A DNA stretch of 64,000 bases from Neoarius graeffei (lineage: Eukaryota > Chordata > Actinopteri > Siluriformes > Ariidae): NCBI RefSeq assembly GCF_027579695.1, contig NC_083581.1:60710200-60774199 (forward strand), given 5' to 3'. Below the pieces are notes generated by a model. It did no database searches. It saw nothing but the letters and a program-made list of their open reading frames with translations, and was not told where the DNA came from. The translations under genes were made by a program, and so were the position numbers. This document shows positions 11,337 to 22,906 of this stretch, in pieces (position 1 is the first letter of the stretch; every line of letters begins with the position of its first letter).

Positions 11337-14300
11337 GACATGCTGAAGAACACTCCATCTGGGCACCAGGATAGGCTGCCGCTGCAGCTGGCTCTGACTG
11401 AGCTGGAGACCTTAGCCGAGAAGCTGAATGAGCAGAAGCGTCTAGCAGAGCAGCTCTCTGAGATCCAGCAACTAACGCGCAGCAACAGTGATCGCGCCCT
11501 AAGCAAGGTCATGCACCAAAACACACTCCCATTTCCCTGCTAGCCACATGTAACGGTTGCTCAGCAACCCACTCTTAGTCTTGTTACTGCTACTCCATTT
11601 AGCAGGCGCAGAGACTGAGATGTCTTGCAGTTTTTTTTTTAATAAAATGCCAAGTTGAGTTTTTTTTTAAGTAATTGTAGCTAACGAGACTTACCAAGCT
11701 CAATAAATCCATTTCAGTGATATCATATTTATTACTGATTTCTGTTCATTCCTGGCTCAAAAGCAACAGAGCCTGTTTTTTTTTACCTGGCACTGTAGAT
11801 ATTTGACTCTCACTATGAGCTGTCAAGACTGATGATCTGGGTCATGCACTGCTACATTTTGGGCTCGCGCATCTGTCTTTGGCCTGTAAATGAAGCCTTT
11901 TATGATGATTTTCACTAGAGGGTGCTCCAGTATCTGCCATCAGCCTCACAGTGGAGAGGAAAAAAGCATTTCCATCCAGCCTTCTTGATGTGAATGATCT
12001 AAAGTTAAACAGCTTTGTAGATCCCCTGAGGTTATAGCAATTCATCTTCACCCGCTTTGGTTGAGTGTGTAGAATAAAGCGGTGGCATTTGTATACGTTA
12101 CTGGAATCACAGAAAGGAAATCCAAGTATTTTAGTGTAACACTATTCTAATTTAAAAAAAAAAAAACACTGTGGTGTACAAATGCTGTTAGACTTTGTGT
12201 TGTTACATAAGGAATAAATCATTTCTGGAAATGCTGTTATAGAAAAACCATCGATGATAGGGTTTGCACGATGCAATCCAAAGGGCTCTTACCACCCTGA
12301 AGTTGATAATCTTCCTATAGCAGCACATCTCAGTGTTTTTATTCCTCTCATACCATCGCTATTTGCTGATTTATTACAATTTTCTATTAATAAGAAACAC
12401 TATGTTGTGCTTTTTTTTTATCTGTTTATAGTTACATGTAATGTTGTAGAATGTTAGTATTATTTGCACAATGGCAGCTATCAATAATTATTCTATCCAC
12501 ATTCACTGGATATGAGCAATCGTGTGCTCTGGTTGGCTACTCTACTACCAGGATATCAGCTCATATACCGTGATTAGAGAAATACAAAATGGCGGAGCGT
12601 GTTGCTGAATCAACCGAGGACGAAATAAAAACTCTACTCGAAAACAAAACCCCAAAAATACAAAAAAAAGCAACAAAATATGGAATGAAAGTATTTAATG
12701 GTAAGAAGTATCTTTTTTATTTTTCAATAAGTATTATAGGATCTTTCACAAATTGCTACGGTCATTTCACTGGTTTGTTTACATTCTTCATCTTTAAGCA
12801 TTAAAATTTGTTGAATTTTATTTAGACTCAAAGAAAATAAAAGCTCAAAGTAGCTTGAAAATAACATAACTGAAACGTCCGAGGAAGAATTAAATAAATG
12901 TCTAAGCTATTCTATACCTCGGCATGACAGCACTTTCTACAAAAAAGCAACATTAGTCAATTCGTGCAGCCATCGATAGGTTATTAGGAAGTATGCCTAA
13001 GTGGAAATGATTTTGTCAGACGATTTGTTGAAAGATTTTATTTATAGAATTTGCAAAAAATAAAAACGGTCTGTTTCTCAAAATGGGGCGGCACGGTGGT
13101 GTAGTGGTTAGCACTGTCGCCTCACAGTAAGAAGGTCCTGGGTTCGAGCCCCGTGGCCGGCGACGGCCTTTCTGTGCGGAGTTTGCATGTTCTCCCCATG
13201 TCTTCATGGGTTTCCTCCGGGTGCTCCGGTTTCCCCCACAGTCCAAAGACATGCAGGTTAGGTTAACTGGTGACTCTAAATTGACCGTAGGTGTGAATGT
13301 GAGTGTGAATGTTTGTCTGTGTCTATGTGTCAGCCCTGCGATGACCTGGCGACTTGTCCAGGGTGTACCCCGCCTTTCGCCTGTAGTCAGCTGGGATAGG
13401 CTCCAGCTTGCCTGCGACCCTGTAGAACAGGATGAGCGGCTACAGATAATGGATGGATGGATGGATGGATGTTTCTCAAAATCCAGTGAATGTGTATAGA
13501 ATAAAACAATTATTCCGCTCAATCTTGTCGTATATGGCTTATAGCCAACTCGTTGCTATGCGCCTCGTCAGCCTTCAGCTCATGTACGACTTGATTTCGT
13601 GGAATAACTGTTAATTGTTTCCTTAACAGCCTCTGTTTTTTTTCTCTCACTTAATTGCACAAAAATGCAGTTTGTACTGTTTTTATAAAAAACTGTAAAG
13701 TGCAAAGTCCTCTGTTTTGAAGACTTCCTGTACCAAAAAGCCTACTGACTGTTACAAAGCACTGACAGTGGAGACTCCTCCCATAAACGATAAATAAACG
13801 TCTCCTTACAGAGAGTTTCAGATTATCAGTGATTAAACACTTTTCTTTATTAAATAAGATATATTAATTCATTCTTTATTAGGTATATATTATATGAAGT
13901 GTCCACCATACAAGTTCCTGTGAATGATCTGTTACTATAGAAATGATTACATATCAGAACGAGTGTACTGATGGACTGTAGATCTGTGATTTTCACTGTA
14001 GCCAGCAGGAAATTTACCAGCACCTCATGACCAGTCAGGTTTGAGAATTTAATATTATTTGTTGTCCACAGCAGCTGAATTCAGATCAGAAGCAGCTGAT
14101 TCTGTGTGAAACCCTGATCGAGACAGTGTATGGGGACAAGGGGCAGGTTCTCAAGTCCAAGGAGCGCAAGCTCTTCCTCCTCAGTGACATACTCATCTGT
14201 GCAAATATCAATCTCAAGTAAGTTACGTTCACAGTTTGCTTTCTATTGTCTGTGCACTGAACAAATCCTGTATCTTCTCAGGCCTTAAAGCTTTGTGGAT

Positions 14301-17300
14301 TTGTGTTTTCATCACATCCCTTTTATGTTCCATTTAATGATGGACTAGATTCATTGAAAGGGGGCATTGATTACTTCATTATTGAAACAAAGGAACATTT
14401 TCAAGCTTGCTAAATTCCAAATGAACTAATAATGAATGTTGTAGCATTTCCAAAATAATCCATATAGTGTGCTTTGACTGCAAAATGTGTGCTATTGACC
14501 TTCAAATATCGAACCGCAATGAGGATCATACATGATAGAAAATGACCTGGAAATTCAAGGGAAAGTAGCAGTTTCTTTTGATTATACTCCCCACCCAGAT
14601 CATTTCATCACAACATTTCATTTTACTCCTTGTGATTCTTCTCTCTGATCATGCATTATGCAAACCAAAACTTGGGCTTTGTTCTGTCACAGCCTTTAAT
14701 AAAATCTTCAATAAGCCTTTCATTGATTTTGCCGTCAATAAGGGGGCTTCCGGATATCAGCAGCCTGGTTCCTGCTGGCCCAAAGTATATGGTGAAGTGG
14801 ACAGCACCTCTGCAGCAGGTTCAGGTGGTGGAGGTGGGTCAGGAGAACTCGGAGAACAACGACAGCGTCTACCAGCCAAGTGGGACCAAACGCCTCAGCT
14901 CTGCCAACTCTCAAGGTCAGGACGGTTTTTAAGATAATACCTAACAAATGAGACAGGATTGAAAAGCAATAACCAGACTCAAAGGGGAAGCAATCCTCTT
15001 CTGAATGACACCAGACAGTGCAGTTATGAGTCATTACTTTTCCACAACTGTACACTATAAAGCCAACCAGTACTGAGTGTGTTGAAATGTTCTGTAGTAT
15101 TAACATCAGAGTCTTTTTTTTTTTTTTTTTTTTTTTAGAGTTTTTAGTTTTAAGTCTAGAATATCCATTAAAATGATCTGAAAAATCAGTGAGGGTGGAT
15201 AATTTTAGGGTATCTGTGTGATAACATCAACAGCAATCTTACACCAAAATTATGGCTATCCATGTGGGGCCATCCTCAGCAGTAGCAAGCAGACTCTCAA
15301 CTGAAGGAAGCTCCAAGCATAGTAGAGCATCAAGATGGATCAGGCAGGTCCAGATGGCAGAAGGAGTCAGGATCATTAGCATATCATCAGGCTACAGGAG
15401 TAATGTGGAGACAGAGAGAGAGAAAGAACAGATTATTAAGTATGCAAGTATACATTACTAAGTATTACGCTATGACAACATAATTAAAAGGGCGAGCCAG
15501 AAGGTAATACAAGCACAAGGGCAGCCTGGGACATAAAGCAGCCTGTCACTCCACTGTCAACCAACCTGCGTGAACAGCTTCTAAACATTCCAGCTCACTA
15601 AAATTCCCTATGCCCCTTGATCTGTGTATTTACCTAAGAGAAACGTTATTAACAAAAAGCTTGCCTCAACAAATAAGTCTTCAGCCTAGACTGAGACCGT
15701 ATCTGAGTCCTGAATAATATATAAAGGAAGCTGTTCCATAACTGGGGACTTGATAAGAAAAAGCTCTGCCCCTAATGTAGGTTTCATTATTCTAGGTACT
15801 AATAAAGAGCCTGCACCTTTTGACGAAAGCAGACATGGTGAATCATAAAAGACCAAAAATTTACCCAGGAACTGTATGAAGTTTGTTCAGATACTGAGGT
15901 TATCTGCCCTCTTCTGCATATATGAGCTCACAGACGTCCACAATTGGTTAATGACACTGTGATTGACTGGAGAGAAAGAGTATGCCGTCTCCCCCACACA
16001 TAGCCAGTTTAGCTCTCTTGGGCTTCCGGCCATGGATGGTTGTGGCATCTAAACAATATACTTTAGGATCTTCTTCGTTAGGGATCGCCACAGCGGATCT
16101 GTTGTGCATATTTGATTTGGCATAGGTTTTACACTGGATGCCCTTCCTGACGCAACCCTCCCCAATCTATCCAGGCTTGGGACCAGCACTAAATATGCAC
16201 TGGCTTGTGCAACCCCAGTGGCTGGGTATTTTACCTAATCTGCATGTCTTTGAACTGTGGGGGAAACCCACGCAGACGTGGGGAAAACATGCAAACTCCA
16301 CACAGAAAGGCCCCCCTCGGCCATGAGATTCGAACCCGGAACCTTCTTGCTGTGAGGTGACAGTGCTAACCACCACACCACCCTGAACAATATGCTTTAG
16401 GATGAATAACTGATAAATAAGAGAGGAGTTTCAGGGATTAAAATGAACTTTATACTTGAATAAGCTTACTGTTATCCGAAAAAAACTGAGCCTTATAATT
16501 CCAGCGGTAAAAACCGAAATATGTAAATTTTGTTTAGCATTTCATTTAGGATAATTCTTTACATGAGAACACTGATTTAACTCTTTAGGTGTGCATAGTC
16601 TATACGGGGGAAAAAAACCAGCCACAGCCTGTTTAGTATTACACAACCCTAAATGAACAACCTGACTCTTTCATCACCTCCAGCTATTCAGATTATAGCT
16701 TTCCCACATGCCTAGAAGGCTACAAGAACTCAATACATCTATATTGCTACTCATATGATCCTCCTTGTTTATTTATTTTGTTTGGAGAAATAAAAAATAC
16801 AGTCTGAAGGATTTCTCTAGGGCTCAATATTGTCCCTCGGCCTGAGCATACATACCCAATGCTTAGTTGACACTGTGTCCTTGGAAATCTTTTTTATTTA
16901 GCTTAGACTGAGCACCTTTCATATTACTAGATTTTGTACTGTCTTCCATAGTGCATTTCAACTTTCATCAATTAAAGAAAATCATACTATTCTAGTGAAT
17001 CATGCTGTTGATTATACTGCAGGTTCTCAATCATCAAGATATGGACCAATATCAGACTGTGGGTTGTGGTTGTTTTTTTTTTTTTTTTTGCGCGCTGGCT
17101 ACAGATATGGAGTTGAATCAGTGAAGTAAACTATATTGAGAAGGAAACTTTTTGTCAATAGCACTGAAAAATGCTGTAAATTTACAGTGTTTGTTGTACA
17201 GCAAAATGTTTATTTTTCTATCCACATTCACTGGATATGAGCAATCGTCCGCTCTGATTGGCTACTGTACTACTAGGCTATCAGCTCATATACCATGAGT

Positions 17301-20300
17301 AGAGAAAAACAAAATGGCGGCGCCGGTTGCTGAATCAACCGAGGACGAAATAAAAACTCTACTCGAAAACAAAACCCCAAAAAATTCAAAAAAAGCAGCA
17401 AAACATGGAAGGAAAGTATTTGATGGTAAGAACGTATCTCTTTATTTTCCAAGAATTATTATTATAGCATTTTTCACAAATTGCTACTGCAATTTCGCCG
17501 GTTTGTTTACATTCTAAGCGGAAATGATTTTGTTGGAGGTTTTGTGTAAAGTTTTTATTTATCGAATTTGCAAAAAATGAAAATGCCCTGTTTCTCAAAA
17601 TCACAGTGAATGTGGATAGAATAAAATGGTTATTCCACTCAGTCTTGTCGTATATGGCTTATAGCCAACTCAGTGCTACACACCTCGTCGGCTATCAGCT
17701 CATGTACGACTCGATTTTGTGGAATAACTGTTAATTATTTCACAGGACTGTATTGTAAACAATTGGGCAATTAAAACAGCGTGTTGGTTTATGGTAAAGT
17801 ACAAGAAAATACAATGCAGACTGGGATATTTTACATTTTAGGCAGGATTGAGAATGGTAAAGATTCTCGTTGTGTTACCATGCAAAAATTAGTGGATCAT
17901 TTTTGTGCCTTTTATTTTATCCCATTAATTTAACACTTTATTTGAGTTCAAGTTTATTTGCTAGTAAAAACTCCAGTTTAGTAAAGCACTGAAATTTGTA
18001 TTTTAGTGTGAGGTGGTTAGAGGTGGTTGAATCAGTCCAAGCTAGTTTGGGGAAGTGGTTGTTTGGGGAAGTGGTTCCCTAATGGTTAAGCCTTTGAGAT
18101 ACGGTACATATCAGAAGGTTGTGAATTCAGATATTAGCACTGCTAAGCTGACAAGTCCTTAAGGTGTTTTATCCTGCTTCATCGCACATCATATCTTGAT
18201 ATATACTCACCATCCACTTTATTAGGAACACCTCCACATTCATAGTTATCTAATCAGCCAATCATGTGGCAGCAGCACAATGCATAATCGTACAGAACCT
18301 CAGTATATCATCGAGACAGACTCACTGAAACTGCTGAAGATGGGTGATTTCTTTTTATGCCTCCGCCACCGTAAGGTGCAGGATGCATTATGTTTTCGGG
18401 TTGTCCGTCTGTCCGTGCGTGCACCCGTCCCGAAACCTTGTGAACGCGATATCTCAAAGGCTAATGAAAGGAATTTCACCAAACTTTCACCATTTGTGCG
18501 CTTTGGGACAAATATGAACTGATCAGATTTTGGGATCAAAAGGTCTAAGGTCAAGGTCACTGTGAGGTCAAATGTCTGTCCGAAAACCTTGTGAGCACAA
18601 TATCTCCAAGGCAGATGAAAGGAATTTCACCAAACTTTCACCATTTCTGCATTTGGGGACAAAGATAAACTGATTAGATTTTGAGATCAAAAGGTCTAAG
18701 GTCAAGGTCACTGTGAAGTCAAGTGTCTGTCCGAAAACCTTGTGAACACAATATCTCCAAGGCTAATACAAGTAATTTCACCAGGTCAAAATTACTGTGA
18801 GGTCAAATGTCCATCCCCAAATCACAACTTAATAAGGCGTGTAGTCTACCGGGCGGAGGCATCCCCATCGACGCCGTTGGCGTCGAGTTCTATCTAGTTC
18901 TAATCCTTAGCTGTGCAGTGTCTGTGAGCCTGTGCCCATTATAGCCTCAGATCCCTGTTCTTGCATGCTGACATGCATGGAACCCAACATGGTCTTCTGC
19001 TGTTGCAGCCCACCTACCTCAAGGCTTGATGTATTGTACAACCATAGTTGTAAAGAGTGGTTATTTGAGTTAATATATCCTTTCTTGCACCTTAAACCAA
19101 TCTGGCAAGGTTCCTCTGACCTCTCTTATCAACAAGGTATTTCCACCCACATAAATGTCAAGTCAAGTTTATTTGTATAGCGCTTTTAACAATAAACATT
19201 GTCGCAAAGCAGCTTTACACAATTTGAACAACTTAAAACATGAGCTAATTTTATCCCTAATCTATCCCCAATGAGCAAGCCTGTGGGGACGGTGGCAAGG
19301 AAAAACTCCCTCAGACGACATGAGGAAGAAACCTCGAGAGGAACCAGACTCAAAAGGGAACCCATCCTCATTTGGGCAACAACAGACAGCATGACTATAA
19401 TATTAACAGTTTTAACATGAAGTCAGTTTTGTTGATGTTATAAACTCTTCATTGATGGAAACTTGAGTGCAAAACTGTTCATGACAACTGCAGTCCTAAA
19501 GTTAGCAAGTCAACTGTAGTCCTCAGCCATAAACGCATTACTGTAAGAGTCCAGAGCGTCCTCCAGGTGTGACTTTCATCTGTCCACATGGGGCCGTCCT
19601 CCACAGGAGCGATGCGATGAGACTCCAACCAGACACAGGGCACCAGGATGGATCAGGCAGGTCCGAGGAACAGAAGAGGTCAGCATCTCGATCCCAGGAC
19701 CAACATGTAACTCAGAGGGACAGATTTGGGGGGAGGGGGGAGGGAGAGAAAACACAGGTTGTTAGGTATGCCCAATGTCACCTGAATAAGTAGGAACAGT
19801 ATACATATTGCACTGAGTACAAGCAGGGACTCCGGCAACTAACTATGACAGCAAAACTAAAAGGGGAGAGCCAGAGGGTAACACAGGCATGAGGGAGCCC
19901 CGGGACATAAAGCAGCCAGCCACTACACCGTCATCAAACTCGAGTGAGCAAGCGAGTGGGAACTGACAGCATCCATACATCCCAGTTTACCAAAACATTA
20001 TATGCCTGAGGACCCTCCAGATCTACACCTTTACCTCATAAGCACCATTAACAAAAGGCTTGACTAAATAGATATGTTTTCAGCCTAGACTTAAACACTG
20101 AGACTGTGTCTGATTCCCGAACATTACTTGGAAGGCTGTTCCATAACTGTGGGGCTTTGTAAGAAAAGGCTCTGCCCCCTGATGTAGCCTTCACTATATG
20201 AGGTACCAGCAGACAGCCTGCACCTTTTGACCTAAGTAGGCGTGGCGGGTCATAGAGGAGCAGAAGTTCACTCAGGTACTGTCGTGCAAGACCATTCAGT

Positions 20301-21968
20301 GCTTTAAAGGTCAATAGTAGTACTTTATAATCAATATGAAATTTGATAAATGTTACGCACAGTTCTGTGTGAATACTAAAGACTGTTGTATGTGACAATC
20401 CAAGGAGATGAGCAAACTCAAAGCAGACCTTCTGGTGCCAACATCCATGCCATGATCAAAATCCCAGAGATCACACTTTTTCTTCATTCTGATGTTTGAT
20501 GTGAACATTAACTGAAGCTCTTGACTCATATCTGCATGATTTTATTTTATTTTTTTTGCATTGCACTGTTGCCACATGATTGGCTGATTAGATAACTGCA
20601 TTAATGTACAGATGTTCCTAGTAAAGTGAGTGCTCATTCTCCCTGTTTTTCAGCTAACACATCAGTGCATGTAGAAGCCATATAGCTGTATGCCAAATTC
20701 TGCTATTAAAATGCACATCAACAAGTCATATTCAACCATTTTATCACAGTCCATGGTCTTGGGGTTGTTAAACACTTAAGGCTCTGCCAAATAACTGACA
20801 AGTTTGTTTTTCTTTTTCTAACCGTAAGAGGAAATTGTAGCCTAGCAGGTGGCCAGTTGTTAATGTTACAGCCAAGTGAATTGTGGCCTATTGAATTCAG
20901 AGCACACGGGGAATCCAAAAACCTTAGGATATAATTATTTTATTTTATTTGAAATTAAATTGTCATCTGTGGCCAGGACCATGTTGTTAGGAATTTTGGA
21001 GACCATCTAGTCTATGATGACCCATGCTGTTATAAGATTAGAACATGCTCTGCTCTTTATGAAGTGATAATGAATTGGATGATAAAGTAGTGTTTTTTTT
21101 TAGGCAAGCTGTTTCTGGGGCCACCCAAACTGTACCAGGAACTGCAGGAGCTCCAGCATGACCTGTCAGTGGTGGAGGAGGTCACACTCCTAGTGGGTAC
21201 ACTGCAGGGATCCTATCAGGTATAACTTTATATCAACAGATGCAATATTTTAGCATTGAACAATAATCCTCAGTTCAAGTAACTTTTTCTTTTAGTTCCT
21301 GTTTATCTGAGGTTAGTAATTAACAGTTGTTCCACGAAATCGAGTCGTGCATGAGCTGATCGCCGACGAGGTGCGTAGCGCAGAGTTGGCTGTAAGCCAT
21401 GTATGTCATGTCAAGTCAACTTTATTGTCAAATATGCTATACATGCTCGACATACAGCACAGATGAAATTTCAGTCCTCTCTGACCCACGGTGCAAACAG
21501 GCAATCTCATCTCATCTCATTATCTCTAGCCGCTTTATCCTTCTACAGGGTCGCAGGCAAGCTGGAGCCTATCCCAGCTGACTACGGGCGAAAGGCGGGG
21601 TACACCCTGGACAAGTCGCCGGTCATCACAGGGCTGACACATAGACACAGACAACCATTCACACTCACACCTACGGTCAATTTAGAGTCACCAGTCAACC
21701 TAACCTGCATGTCTTTGGACTGTGGGGGAAACCGGAGCACCCGGAGGAAACCCACGCGGACACGGGGAGAACATGCAAACTCCACACAGAAAGGCCCTCG
21801 CCGGCCCCAGGGCTCGAACCCAGAACCTTCTTGCTGTGAGGCGACAGCGCTAACCACTACACCACCGTGCCGCCGCAAACAGGCAATGCAATAAATAAAA
21901 ATAGAAGAATTGAAATAAATAATATAAACAGTATAAACACTCTAGATAAGAACTAGACATAGACTAAA

Positions 21969-22031
<63 letters not shown>

Positions 22032-22871
22032 TGTATGTATATATATATGTGTGTGTGTGTGTTTAGTATGACGAGGTTGCGAGGTTGAGTGGAATAACTG
22101 TTTTATTCTATCCACATTCACTGGATTTTGAAAAACGACACATTCTTATTTTTAGCTTTCGCAAATTTGATAAATAAAAACTATTACAAAACGTCCGACA
22201 AAATCATTTCCACTTAGAATGTAAACAAACCGGCGAAATGACAGGAGCAATTTGTGAAAAATGCTATTATAATAATTCTTGAAAAAAAAAAAACGTTCTT
22301 ACCATCAAATACTTTTCATTCCATATTTTGCTGCTTTTTTTTTTTTATCTCCCACTGGCTGAAAGACCCGAAGGGGGATTGATTATGTCGTGGTGATGTC
22401 TGTCCGTCTGTCCGTCCGTCCTGGAAAGGGTACTCACCTTTTTGAAATGAACTCCTCTCACAATTCTTGGAGGAATTTCACAAAACTTAGCAAAAGGCTT
22501 TGTTATATTTTGGTAATACGCATATTGCAATTTAGTTCAATTCAGTCACATTTCACCAGAGTTATGGCCCTTGATTACCAAACTTGTACTTTGACAATTT
22601 CATGATGGTGTATTAAGCACTTATAGTTGCCAGCAGAGGATAGTGTGCTCTCAGAGCACTCTTCTTCTGTTCTTTTTTTTTGGGGGGGGGGTTGTTTTCA
22701 AGTAGAGTTTTTATTTTGTCCTTGGTTGGTTCAGCAAAACGCTCTGCTATTTTGTTTTTATCTACTCATGGTATATGAGCTGATAGCCTAGTAGTAGAGT
22801 AGCCAATCAGAGCATGCGATCGCTCATATCCAGTGAATGTGGATAGAATAATAAGTGATATGTTACCAGCA

Positions 22872-22906
<35 letters not shown>

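Larger units (their letters stand above)
12488..13616 (+). mobile_element. DUF3504/Crypton-like non-autonomous element, copy 1
   Basis: The left end is TTATTCTATCCACATTCACTG. The right part has the inverse (agtgaatgtgtatagaataa) and then an imperfect hairpin of about 100 bases bounded by attattccgctc and gtggaataactgttaatt. A V-SINE (13084-13471) is inserted inside. Other copies are at 17212-17736 (+) and 21319-22852 (-). Confidence 0.8.
18206..20635. mobile_element. Tc1-family element (CTTTATTAGGAACA ends) split by two insertions
   Basis: The left end is cactttattaggaaca with ctaatcagccaatcatgtgg; the right end is the inverse (ccacatgattggctgattag ... tgttcctagtaaagtgag). Internal pieces at 18900-19153 and 20401-20570 belong to the same family. 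The GCCTCCGCC cassette and an L2-like LINE 3' end separate them. Related fragments lie at 23989-24490 and 59480-60911. Confidence 0.75.
21319..22852 (-). mobile_element. DUF3504/Crypton-like element, copy 3, with nested insertions
   Basis: Minus strand. The hairpin part is at 21319-21404 and 22062-22100, then the inverted repeat (tattctatccacattcactgg) at 22103-22124, and the other end is cagtgaatgtggatagaata at 22831-22850. Inserted are a tRNA-less repeat plus V-SINE plus (AT)n at 21405-22061 and a tandem-type repeat at 22350-22680. The exon start codon reads ATA, so this copy is dead. Confidence 0.75.

Noticed and set aside
11258..11524. Open frames with poly Val-Cys or His-Thr runs
   Set aside because: They are translations of (GT)n and (CA)n microsatellites; the same applies near 4345, 22863, 48278 and 63070.
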